Assembly (NCBI GenBank): GCA_022841905.1
Contig: JALHQO010000002.1
Span: 1-64,000 of the forward strand
Length of the DNA stretch: 64,000 nucleotides
Direction: 5' to 3'
Origin: Hyphomonadaceae bacterium
GTDB taxonomy: Bacteria; Pseudomonadota; Alphaproteobacteria; Caulobacterales; Aquidulcibacteraceae
A program made the position numbers and the translations under genes. Shown in pieces: positions 34,405-42,004 of this stretch. Under the pieces are notes generated by a model, which was not told the DNA's origin, ran no database searches, and worked only from the letters and a program-made list of their open reading frames with translations. How positions within the stretch are numbered: the stretch's first letter is position 1; each line of letters begins with the position of its first letter.

Positions 34405-34965
34405 TTAGGCGGTCTTCAGGGCCAGACGCAGCGCGTCCAGCTTGGCTTTGACGGAAGCGTCGAACTGGCGGGAGCCGACACGGACGACGAACCCGCCAAT
34501 CAGGCTGTCATCGACACTGGTCTCGGCTTCCACCTTGGCGCCCAGCTGCTTGCTAAGGGCATCGACGATGGCGGCTTTGTCGGCCTCGCTCAAAGGGCGG
34601 GCCGAGATGATTTCGACTTGGCGAGCGCCGCGTTCGAGCGCGACCAATTTACGGTACTCGCTGGCGATCCCCGGCAGCTCGCGGGCGCGCCCATTTTGAG
34701 CCGCCGCACCAATGGCTTTGCGGCCGAGATCGGAGAGGCCCAGACTAGCGGCGACGGCGGTCAGGCCGGCGGCCTTCTCGTCCGGCGCGATCAGCGGCGA
34801 ACGGGCGGCTTCGCGCAGATCGGCGCTTTCGCCCCAGGCTGTGGAGAACTTCGCGAAATCCTGCTCGACCGCGTCTAACGCCTTGGCATCCTTGGCCAAT
34901 TCGAAAACGGCTCGTGCATAGCGCGCCGCCGCTTCGGAAGCTTCGCCTTCGGGGGATTCTGCCAC
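34405..34965 (-). CDS. atpH: F1 ATP synthase delta subunit
   Basis: A 186-residue peripheral-stalk subunit. ARYARAVFELAKDAKALDAVEQD forms the N-terminal helix bundle and the C-terminal part has AIVDALSKQLGAKVEAETSVDDSLIGGFVVRVGSRQFDASV, the family signature. It is the first gene of the operon; its promoter should lie in 34966-35183, shared with the divergent MFS gene. The F0 genes are not in this window, as usual in alphaproteobacteria. Confidence 0.95.
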   Translation of the reverse strand: MAESPEGEASEAAARYARAVFELAKDAKALDAVEQDFAKFSTAWGESADLREAARSPLIAPDEKAAGLTAVAASLGLSDLGRKAIGAAAQNGRARELPGIASEYRKLVALERGARQVEIISARPLSEADKAAIVDALSKQLGAKVEAETSVDDSLIGGFVVRVGSRQFDASVKAKLDALRLALKTA

Positions 34966-35115
34966 GTCTGTCCCGCTGATTTCGCCGCCAGCGGCTCTTC
35001 GAGCCGTCGGTCAGGTGATTGCGCCGCTTGGGGAAAACCCAAACGCCAAAGACCGCTGCGATTCCATCGCGCGGGCCCTCTGACGCGCGCGCGGAGTAAC
35101 ACGCGGCGTTCCGGC

Positions 35116-35121
35116 TTGACA
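35116..35121 (+). promoter_or_regulatory. Consensus -35 element upstream of the MFS gene
   Basis: A perfect TTGACA stands 63 bases before the MFS start codon. At the normal 17-base spacing the -10 would be CGGATC, a poor match, so the element may be used with an alternative spacing or not at all. The remaining bases of the atpH-MFS gap show no other motif I can support. Confidence 0.3.
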
Positions 35122-35183
35122 ACCGCTGCCAGTGGCGGCGGATCAGCGACAAAAGAGCCGACAGCGGCTGGGGGAAACGCACC

Positions 35184-36893
35184 ATGACCGAAGCACCTGC
35201 GCCAGCGCAGACCAGCCCTGACGTATCGCCCGCAAAACTGCGCCAAGTCGTCGCCGCTTCGGCCGCAGGCACGGTGTTCGAGTGGTACGATTTCTTCGTC
35301 TATGGCGCGCTCGCCTCAGTGATGGCGCCGCTTTTCTTCGCGGGGTTGCCGGACGCGCAGGCGTTCGTCTTCACGCTGCTCACATTTGCGGTGGGCTTCA
35401 TCGTCCGCCCGATCGGCGCGCTCGTGTTCGGCAAGATCGGCGACAGCACCGGACGCAAAGGCGCCTTCCTCACCACGATCCTGATCATGGGCTTCTCCAC
35501 CTTCGCTATCGGCCTGCTGCCGACGGCAGAGACGATCGGCATCTGGGCCCCCATCCTGCTCGTCACGATGCGCGTGCTGCAGGGCTTTGCGCTCGGCGGC
35601 GAGTATGGCGGTGCCGCCATCTATGTTGCGGAACACGCCCAACCCCATCGCCGCGGCGCAGCTACCGGGTGGATTCAAGGCACCGCTTCCATCGGCCTGA
35701 TCGGCGCGCTCGGCGTCGTGCTCGGCACACGCGCCTATCTTGGCGAAGAAGCGTTCCGCGAATGGGGCTGGCGCATACCGTTCCTGATCTCGATCGGTCT
35801 GCTCGGTGTTTCCGTCTGGATCCGCATGCAGCTTGAAGAAAGCCCGGCGTTCCAGAAGCTCAAAGAGGAAGGCAAAGTCTCCAAGCGCGCTTACGCCGAG
35901 AGCTTCACCGAGTGGAAAAATCTGAAGATCGTGCTGATCGCGCTGTTCGGCGTGATGATGGCGCAGGGCGTGGTCTGGTACACGGCGCACTTCTATTCAC
36001 AATTCTATCTGGAGCGCATTCTCCGCATCGATAGCCAGACCGTGAATCTGATCATGATCACGGTCGTGCTGATTTCGGCGCCGCTCTACATCTTCTTCGC
36101 GCGGCTATCGGACAGCGTAGGCCGCAAACCCGTCATGCTGTTCGGCATGTTGCTCATGCTGGCGCTCTACTTCCCCGGCTTCCACTTCATCACCCAAGCC
36201 GGCAATCCCGCGCTCGCGGCGGCGACGGAACAGACTCCCGTCACCGTCATCGCCGATCCTGCCGACTGCACCTTCCAGCTCGATCTCACCGGCGGCGCCC
36301 AGCAATTCGCCACCTCATGCGACATCGCCAAAGGCGCGCTCTCCGGCGCCGGCGTTAGCTATACGACAATCGCGGGCGAGCCCGGTCAGATCGCGCGCAT
36401 CCGCATTGGCGACGCCATCGAGATCGACAGCGTCAGCGCTGTCGGCCAATCGCTGTCAGAAATCCGCGCCACCCGCACCGCGTTCAATGACAGCTTGCGC
36501 GCCACCCTCACCGAAGCGGGATATCCCGCCGCCGCGCCCGGGCCGATGCAAAACTGGAGCGTCGCTGAAATCACCCGCGTGTTCAGCGAAAAGTGGGGCG
36601 TCATCGGCATGATGGCGCTCTTCATCGTCGCCGCCTGCGCCCTCTACGGCCCACAAGCTGCGGCTTTGGTCGAGCTCTTCCCGACGCGCATCCGCTACAC
36701 GGCGATGAGCTTCCCCTACCACGTCGGCACCGGTTGGTTCGGCGGCCTATTGCCGGCCACCGTGTTCGCCATCAACACCGCCACCGGCTCAATCTATAAC
36801 GGCCTCTGGTTCCCCGCGATCTGCACCGCCATCGCAGCGCTGGTCACCTTCTTCTTCTGGCCAGAAACGAAGGACCGGGACATTCACGCTTGA
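35184..36893 (+). CDS. MFS transporter, MHS (metabolite:H+ symporter) type, with extra periplasmic domain
   Basis: A 569-residue transporter. FEWYDFFVYGALASVMAPLFF and RPIGALVFGKIGDSTGRKGAF identify the metabolite:H+ symporter group (KgtP/ProP-like); GEYGGAAIYVAEHAQPHRRGAATGW is the mid-protein motif. Family members usually have about 430-450 residues; the excess is a hydrophilic insertion at about residues 335-465, between helices of the second half, with two Cys (DPADCTFQ, ATSCDIAK) likely facing the periplasm. Substrate is probably a carboxylate or amino-acid derivative, unproven. Confidence 0.88.
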   Translation: MTEAPAPAQTSPDVSPAKLRQVVAASAAGTVFEWYDFFVYGALASVMAPLFFAGLPDAQAFVFTLLTFAVGFIVRPIGALVFGKIGDSTGRKGAFLTTILIMGFSTFAIGLLPTAETIGIWAPILLVTMRVLQGFALGGEYGGAAIYVAEHAQPHRRGAATGWIQGTASIGLIGALGVVLGTRAYLGEEAFREWGWRIPFLISIGLLGVSVWIRMQLEESPAFQKLKEEGKVSKRAYAESFTEWKNLKIVLIALFGVMMAQGVVWYTAHFYSQFYLERILRIDSQTVNLIMITVVLISAPLYIFFARLSDSVGRKPVMLFGMLLMLALYFPGFHFITQAGNPALAAATEQTPVTVIADPADCTFQLDLTGGAQQFATSCDIAKGALSGAGVSYTTIAGEPGQIARIRIGDAIEIDSVSAVGQSLSEIRATRTAFNDSLRATLTEAGYPAAAPGPMQNWSVAEITRVFSEKWGVIGMMALFIVAACALYGPQAAALVELFPTRIRYTAMSFPYHVGTGWFGGLLPATVFAINTATGSIYNGLWFPAICTAIAALVTFFFWPETKDRDIHA

Positions 36894-36894
36894 T

Positions 36895-37005
36895 AGGGAC
36901 TGGGTTTTAGGGATTAGGGACTAGGGCGGCGCACCGCCGCTTGCGCACGAAGTGCAACAGCTCGCGCGAGCTTCCCTAATCCCTAGTCCCCAACACCTAG
37001 TCCCT
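36895..37005. repeat. Large branched inverted repeat with 7-nt repeated arms
   Basis: The outer arms, 36895-36926 and 36974-37005, pair over 32 bases with five or six mismatches. Each arm is built from heptamers TAGGGAT/TAGGGAC and their inverse. Three smaller hairpins lie between the arms: CGGCG/CGCCG (36927-36939), GCAC/GTGC (36945-36955) and the perfect palindrome AGCTCGCGCGAGCT (36959-36972). The transcript could fold into a multi-branched structure. CTTTTGG follows, so it may end the MFS transcript. The design resembles the repeat at 16467-16541. Confidence 0.8.
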
Positions 37006-37062
37006 CTTTTGGTTTTCACGCATTCACCAGACTTCTGAACGAGACCTTAAACTCGCTCGTGC

Positions 37063-37311
37063 ATGATCCTTTGCATGACGGCGATCCCCCACGCCGCCAT
37101 GGCCCTCACCAGCGCCCTTGACCGCTTCGGGCACGCCGGATCCCGCGTGCTAGAAGCGGTCACTGGGCGGGATGATGCGGACTTAGGCGCAAGCCTCGTT
37201 GAGATGAGCGAGGCCAAGGTGCAGGCAGTGGCCAGCATCAGCGTCATCCGTTTTTCCGACGAGATGTTCAAAGCCCTGCTCGAACTGGCGCAGGAACCGG
37301 ACGAGACTTAA
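37063..37311 (+). CDS. Small protein resembling a flagellar rod/hook C-terminal motif
   Basis: An 82-residue frame (ATG 37075 possible). Its last half, DADLGASLVEMSEAKVQAVA and then SVIRFSDEMFKALLEL, resembles the C-terminal helix of FlgB/C/E/G-type proteins (DLVxEMxxMxxAxxxxxANxxVxxxxDEM). Small stand-alone proteins with this motif occur in alphaproteobacteria without known role. No flagellar genes are nearby and no strong Shine-Dalgarno is seen. The family call is by eye and tentative. Confidence 0.55.
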   Translation: MILCMTAIPHAAMALTSALDRFGHAGSRVLEAVTGRDDADLGASLVEMSEAKVQAVASISVIRFSDEMFKALLELAQEPDET

Positions 37312-37362
37312 AGCCCGGCCGCCATTTCCGCAGCGACGAGCGCCCTTCCCGCGCGACCGCCA

Positions 37363-37394
37363 ATCCCTTACATCAGCCGCTGCTGATTAGGGAT
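37363..37394 (+). promoter_or_regulatory. Hairpin in the leader of the terC-like gene
   Basis: ATCCCT and ATCAGC on the left (37363-37377) pair with GCTGAT and AGGGAT on the right (37382-37394), a 12-bp stem with a small internal loop (TAC opposite T) and a CGCT apical loop. It ends eight bases before the ATG, where a ribosome would bind, and no Shine-Dalgarno is visible outside it. It could control translation of the TerC-type exporter. It does not look like the known yybP-ykoY manganese riboswitch. Confidence 0.35.
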
Positions 37395-37402
37395 GTTCGT
37401 TC

Positions 37403-38215
37403 ATGGATTGGAATATCGCGCCGCTTCTCGCCGACCCCAGCGCGTGGGCGGCGCTCATTGCGCTGATCATCATGGAAGTCGTGCTCGGCATCGACAACCT
37501 GATCTTCATTTCGATCCTCACCAACAAGCTGCCCGAGCATCAGCGCACGCAAGCCCGCCGCATCGGCATCGGCTTGGCGCTGGCCATGCGCCTGGTGCTG
37601 CTCTCGACCATCGCTATCATCGTCACATTGACGGTGCCAATCTTCGATCTGGGCATCGTCGGCAGCCCCGACGAGCACGGCAACCCGACATTCGACACCG
37701 CCTTCTCCTGGCGCGATCTCATCCTCATCGCCGGCGGCCTCTTCCTCGTGTGGAAAGCGACCAAGGAAATCCACCACAGCGTCGATCCGACGCCGACCGA
37801 TGATGTGCTGGATAAGAAGCAGATCGTCGTCGCCAATTTCGGCGCCACGATCTTCCAGATCATCCTGCTCGACCTCGTCTTCTCGATCGACTCGATCCTG
37901 ACGGCCGTCGGCATGACCGATCACGTGCCGATCATGGTCGTCGCAGTCATCGTCGCGGTGACGGTGATGCTGCTCGCCGCCGATCCGGTCGCCAACTTCA
38001 TTCACAGGAACCCGACTGTCGTCATGCTGGCGCTGGGCTTCTTGCTGATGATCGGCATGGTGCTGATCGCCGAAGGCTTCGGCGTCCACGTGCCGAAGGG
38101 CTACATCTACGCGGCGATGGCGTTCTCGGCCCTCGTTGAAGGATTGAACATCTGGTCTCGCGGCGCCGCCCAGCGGCGCGCCGCCAAGAACGCCGCGCAA
38201 GCGGCGAAGACGTAA
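37403..38215 (+). CDS. TerC family membrane protein
   Basis: A 270-residue protein with about seven helices. The paired acidic motifs [21 protein letters not shown] (about residues 24-44) and [20 protein letters not shown] (about 157-176) are the TerC signature and probably bind metal. Relatives such as Alx and MeeF export manganese; tellurite resistance is the historical name. The C-terminus is a basic Ala-rich tail. The lipoprotein gene follows after nine bases, so they may share a transcript. Confidence 0.9.
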   Translation: MDWNIAPLLADPSAWAALIALIIMEVVLGIDNLIFISILTNKLPEHQRTQARRIGIGLALAMRLVLLSTIAIIVTLTVPIFDLGIVGSPDEHGNPTFDTAFSWRDLILIAGGLFLVWKATKEIHHSVDPTPTDDVLDKKQIVVANFGATIFQIILLDLVFSIDSILTAVGMTDHVPIMVVAVIVAVTVMLLAADPVANFIHRNPTVVMLALGFLLMIGMVLIAEGFGVHVPKGYIYAAMAFSALVEGLNIWSRGAAQRRAAKNAAQAAKT

Positions 38216-38224
38216 GGACAGATC

Positions 38225-38767
38225 ATGCGCACGCTCTTCTTCGCCGCCGCCGCTCTCACGCTAACCGCCTGCGCCGCCCCGGGCGGCGGACCGGTGTCCA
38301 CTGCAGCGCTCGTCGCCGCCGACGCCGCAACCTCGCTCGCTGTCGGCGAACGCATCAGCGAGGAAATGGCAACGCAGGGCCCCTCCGTCGAAGGCGCCGA
38401 TCCCGTCATCAGTCTCACGCTGCGCCACGGCGATGGCCGACGCCTCGCCTTTCAACAAGCCAACCACACTAACAACGATTTGCTCGCGCAAGCGCCGGGC
38501 GGCCCGCTCGCACAGATCATGGGCTTGCCCGGCGAAGCCTCGCCCGTGCTCTACCACTCGACCAGCGGCGAAGGCGCTGAAGGCGCGTTCTTCTGCGGCC
38601 CGCAAGGTCCGGCATCGCTCGGTGTTTTTGAAGCGCCCGACGGCAATCTGTTGATCGTCGGTCTGCGCCAAGCGATCCAATTCGAAACGCGCCCCGACGG
38701 CCAAGTCGAAGCGCTGCCCTACTCCCCCGATCAAGTCTGCGCCCGCCTCCGCTTCCGCCGCGGCTGA
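38225..38767 (+). CDS. Small lipoprotein of unknown function
   Basis: A 180-residue protein with lipobox LTLTAC (Cys16), then an Ala-rich linker and a domain containing DPVISLTLRHGDGRRLAFQQ and a GAFFCGPQGPASLGVFEAPDGN stretch with a second Cys; a third lies near the end (DQVCARLRF). No family recognised. It follows the terC-like gene by nine bases and precedes the DUF1330 gene by two, suggesting an operon of 37403 to 40421. Confidence 0.65.
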   Translation: MRTLFFAAAALTLTACAAPGGGPVSTAALVAADAATSLAVGERISEEMATQGPSVEGADPVISLTLRHGDGRRLAFQQANHTNNDLLAQAPGGPLAQIMGLPGEASPVLYHSTSGEGAEGAFFCGPQGPASLGVFEAPDGNLLIVGLRQAIQFETRPDGQVEALPYSPDQVCARLRFRRG

Positions 38768-38769
38768 CC

Positions 38770-39060
38770 ATGACCGTCTATGCTTTGGCGCAATTGCGCA
38801 TCCACGATGCCGAACGCTACGGCCGCTACATGGCGCGCTTCATGCCAGTGCTGGAAAAGTACAACGGAAAACTACTCGCAGCTGATGACGCGCCGCGCGT
38901 GCTCGAAGGTCAATGGTGGGACCGTAACAAGGTCGTGCTGATGGAGTTCACCGACAAGGACGCGTTCAAAACCTGGGCCTCGTCTCCCGAATACACAGAG
39001 ATCGCAGAGGACCGCAAAGCCGGCGCCGACGCCGTCGTACTGCTGATCAAAGGCGCCTAG
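38770..39060 (+). CDS. DUF1330 domain protein
   Basis: A 96-residue ferredoxin-like dimeric protein: VYALAQLRIHDAERYGRYMA at the start, then VLEGQWWDRNKVVLMEFTDKDAFKTWASSPEYTEIAEDRK. DUF1330 proteins belong to the dimeric alpha/beta barrel group; enzymatic function is generally unknown. The last base of its TAG is the first base of the GTG start of the MATE gene (TAGTG), implying coupled translation. Confidence 0.88.
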   Translation: MTVYALAQLRIHDAERYGRYMARFMPVLEKYNGKLLAADDAPRVLEGQWWDRNKVVLMEFTDKDAFKTWASSPEYTEIAEDRKAGADAVVLLIKGA

Positions 39061-40421
39061 TGCGCGATCTTACTCAAGGCCCGATCACCGGGCATCTGCT
39101 CGGGATGGCCGCGTTTATCGGCGTCAGCCTGATTTTTCAGACGATGTATTTCATCGTCGATCTCTATTTCGTCGCCCGTCTCGGCAGCGCCGCCATCGCC
39201 GGCGTCAGCGCCGCCGGCAACGTCTTCTTCCTCGCGCTCGCCGCCAGCCAACTCATCGCCATCGGCGTGATGGCGACGGTCGCGCAGGCCGTCGGCAAGA
39301 AGGACGAAGCGGAAGCCAATCTCTTTTCCGACCAGGCGCTCTCCATGTCGCTGCTGTTCGGCATGGTGATGCTGATCCTGGGCTACGCCTTCGGCGGCGC
39401 CGGCGTCGATGCATTGACGGCCGATGCTGAAACCGCAGCAGCGGGCCGCGCTTATCTCTTCGCGTTCTTGCCATCGCTTGCGCTGATGTTTCCCGCTTCA
39501 GCGATGACATCGGCGCTGCGCGGCGCGGGCGTCACCATGCCGACCATGGTGCTGCAAACCGCCACTATCATCCTCAACGCCATCCTCGCGCCGGTGCTGA
39601 TCGCCGGCTGGGGTACGGGCGTCGCGCTCGGTGTCGCCGGCGCCGGCTGGGCCAGCAGTATCGCATCCGTTGTCGGCATCATCGGTCTGGTGGCGATGTT
39701 TCCGCGCGTGCAGACCTATCTGCGCTTCCACGCCGGCATGCTGCGCCCGAAGTTCGACGCATGGCGGCGGCTGATCTTTATCGGCCTGCCGACCTCGCTC
39801 GAATTTCTGATGATGTTTATCATCTTCATCGTCATCTATTTCGTCATCCGCGATTTCGGCGCGGAAGCGCAGGCCGGCTTCGGCATTGGCGGCCGGATCA
39901 TGCAATCGATCTTCTTGCCGGCGATGGCAGTGGCCTTCGCCGCGGCGCCGATCGCAGGGCAAAACTTCGGCGCAAAGCGCTCCGACCGCGTGCGCGAAAC
40001 CTTCAGGATCACCGCGCTGATCAGCGTAGGCATCATGCTGACGCTCACCGCGCTCTGCCACGTCGACCCGTCCCTACTGGCGCGCCCATTCACGAACGAC
40101 CCGGCCGTCCTCCAGATCAGCAACGATTATCTGCAGATCGTCTCCTGGAATTTCGCCTTCAGCGGACTCGTCATGGCGGCGGGCTCGATGTTTCAAGGCA
40201 TGGGCGACACGCGGCCTTCGCTAATCTCCAGCGCAACGCGCATGCTGACGTTCGTCGCGCCCGTGCTTTGGATGTCGACACAAGACTGGTTCACGCTTGA
40301 GCACGTCTGGCTACTCTCGGTGTCATCCGTCATCGCGCAATGCGCGCTGGCGCTGTGGCTGCTCTCGCGCATGTTCAAGCGCAAGCTGCATCGTCCGGAG
40401 GCTACGGCGGTGGCAAACTGA
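39060..40421 (+). CDS. MATE family efflux transporter
   Basis: A 453-residue inner-membrane protein with 12 predicted helices in two similar halves. LIFQTMYFIVDLYFVARLGSAAIAGVSAAG (about residues 23-52) is the N-terminal MATE signature and AVAFAAAPIAGQNFGAKRSDRVRETF the second-half one. MATE proteins expel cationic drugs or metabolites using Na+ or H+. The start is GTG 39060, overlapping the upstream stop. Its 3' end overlaps the convergent DUF4440 gene by 20 bases. Confidence 0.92.
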   Translation: MRDLTQGPITGHLLGMAAFIGVSLIFQTMYFIVDLYFVARLGSAAIAGVSAAGNVFFLALAASQLIAIGVMATVAQAVGKKDEAEANLFSDQALSMSLLFGMVMLILGYAFGGAGVDALTADAETAAAGRAYLFAFLPSLALMFPASAMTSALRGAGVTMPTMVLQTATIILNAILAPVLIAGWGTGVALGVAGAGWASSIASVVGIIGLVAMFPRVQTYLRFHAGMLRPKFDAWRRLIFIGLPTSLEFLMMFIIFIVIYFVIRDFGAEAQAGFGIGGRIMQSIFLPAMAVAFAAAPIAGQNFGAKRSDRVRETFRITALISVGIMLTLTALCHVDPSLLARPFTNDPAVLQISNDYLQIVSWNFAFSGLVMAAGSMFQGMGDTRPSLISSATRMLTFVAPVLWMSTQDWFTLEHVWLLSVSSVIAQCALALWLLSRMFKRKLHRPEATAVAN

Positions 40422-40797
40422 TCGACGCTTGGCCGAAAGCGTAGCGCCATCCTTCAGGAGTGCGCACATAGGTGTCGCTGATCCATAAGCGCCGATCGAA
40501 CGGCTCGTTCTCGCGCGTTGTGCCTTTGAGCCACAGCCGCGCCGTCACGATCGCCGTATCGGCGCCAAACATCCGTACGACTTGCGTGCCTTCATCCTCG
40601 ACCTGCCGTTCATACTCGCAATCGCGTTCGCGGGCCGATCGAAGAATATCTTCGCGGGTAAACACGTCGCCCCGGCCAATGACCAGGATCATATCGGGAT
40701 GAAGGATCGCGGCCATGGCGTCTGCATCGTTGCGCTCAACGGCGGCCTGGTAAGCGGTGTCCAGCACTGCGACGATTTTGATGTCCTCGATAGTCAT
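40402..40797 (-). CDS. SnoaL-like/DUF4440 (NTF2 fold) protein
   Basis: A 131-residue protein of the NTF2-like superfamily: LDTAYQAAVERNDADAMAAILHPDMILVIGRGDVFTREDIL, then ADTAIVTARLWLKGT and RLWISDTYVRTPEGWRYAFGQAS. Members are small dimers that bind or convert hydrophobic ligands, or serve as inert scaffolds. ATG 40797 gives the family N-terminus; the frame is open to 40893 over what looks like promoter DNA shared with the divergent XRE gene. Confidence 0.8.
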   Translation of the reverse strand: MTIEDIKIVAVLDTAYQAAVERNDADAMAAILHPDMILVIGRGDVFTREDILRSARERDCEYERQVEDEGTQVVRMFGADTAIVTARLWLKGTTRENEPFDRRLWISDTYVRTPEGWRYAFGQASISLPPP

Positions 40798-40882
40798 GCC
40801 GCCCTGCATGCCGCCAACAAGGCATTGGCGCTGGCCGTGTCCGGACTTCAAAGGCGCCGCGCTGACGCTATAGTCTGAGCCC

Positions 40883-41182
40883 ATGACCATCACCGGCCCC
40901 CTCTGCCGCGCCGCACGCGCACTCGTTCAATGGCCGCGCGCCCAGCTCTGCGCTGCGTCCGGCGTGCCGAAGCCTGCGATCCGCGCGTTCGAGACGGGCG
41001 ACGTCGATCCAGGGCCGGAAGCAGTCGCCGCGCTCAAGCACGCGCTCGAAACCGCGGGCGCCGTGTTCATCGATGAAGACGCCCTCGGCGCTGGCGTTCG
41101 TTTGCGCTTCACCGCGCGCGACGTGAAGCAATTGCGCCGGCTGGAAGGCGAAGGCGGCGCTGTCGGCGAGGACGACGTCTAG
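40883..41182 (+). CDS. XRE-type helix-turn-helix regulator
   Basis: A 99-residue protein. The N-terminal half, LCRAARALVQWPRAQLCAASGVPKPAIRAFETGDVDPGPEAVAALKHALETAGAVFID, is a Cro/C1-type HTH; the C-terminal half (VRLRFTARDVKQLRRLEGEG) is short and acidic. Such small XRE proteins are common free-standing regulators in alphaproteobacteria. Target unknown; the divergent DUF4440 gene is a candidate. The stop shares CTAG with the convergent SDR gene. Confidence 0.82.
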   Translation: MTITGPLCRAARALVQWPRAQLCAASGVPKPAIRAFETGDVDPGPEAVAALKHALETAGAVFIDEDALGAGVRLRFTARDVKQLRRLEGEGGAVGEDDV

Positions 41183-41961
41183 AACTTCGAATAGCCGCCA
41201 TCGATCAGAATCGAGTCGCCATTGTGAAAGCTCGACGCATCGCTGGCGAGATAGACGGCGATGCCGCCGAACTCCTCCGGCTTGCCCCAGCGCCGAGACG
41301 GCACGCGCGCAATAACGTTCTTGTTGAACGCGTCATTGTCTTGCGCCGCACCTGTCATGTCCGTGGCGATCCAGCCGGGCAAGATCGAATTGGCGCGCAC
41401 GCCGTCGCGCGCGAACTCGACCGCGATGCCGTTGGTGACGGAGATGATCGCCGCTTTCGTCGCAGTATAATCCTGATTGCGCGCGGCGCCGAAGAGCGCG
41501 CCTAGGCTCGCTACCGCCGCGATCGAGCCGCCCGGATCGCCCGCCTCGGCGCGCGCCTTCATGTGCCGGCACGCTTCGCGCATGGTGAAAATCATGCCGT
41601 CGAGATTGATCGCCATGACGCGCCGATAATCCTCGCCGCCAATATCGAGAAACGACTTCCAACGATTGGAAACGCCAGCGTTGGCGAAGCACGCATCAAC
41701 GCGCCCGAACTCCGCAAGCGTCGCATCGAAGCCCGCAACGACGTTCGCCTCCGTTGACACATCAACGATCCGCGCGCTCACCCGCGTGCCGTATGCCTTG
41801 AGCTTCTCCAGCGATCGCGCATTCTTCTCCGCGTTCGTGCCCCAGATCTCGACGTCCGCCCCAGCCTGCGCCAGCGCCTCCGCCATGCCGAGCCCGATGC
41901 CGCCATTGCCGCCAGTGACGAGCGCGACGCGACCGGTGAGGTTGAAGGGTGTATAGGTCAT
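41179..41961 (-). CDS. Short-chain dehydrogenase/reductase
   Basis: A 260-residue NAD(P)-dependent oxidoreductase. The cofactor motif TGGNGGIG is at residues 13-20, NAG in FANAGVS, the catalytic Tyr and Lys in DYTATKAA, and SILPGWIATDMT completes the fold. The Ser of the usual tetrad falls in VASLGALFGA. It resembles gluconate 5-dehydrogenase or 3-oxoacyl-ACP reductase types, but the substrate is not deducible. ATG 41961 is preferred to the ATG at 42030 further upstream. Confidence 0.88.
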   Translation of the reverse strand: MTYTPFNLTGRVALVTGGNGGIGLGMAEALAQAGADVEIWGTNAEKNARSLEKLKAYGTRVSARIVDVSTEANVVAGFDATLAEFGRVDACFANAGVSNRWKSFLDIGGEDYRRVMAINLDGMIFTMREACRHMKARAEAGDPGGSIAAVASLGALFGAARNQDYTATKAAIISVTNGIAVEFARDGVRANSILPGWIATDMTGAAQDNDAFNKNVIARVPSRRWGKPEEFGGIAVYLASDASSFHNGDSILIDGGYSKF

Positions 41962-42004
41962 GACGCTGAGTATGGACTGCCAGCGGCCCTGACGGCAATC
42001 GGCA

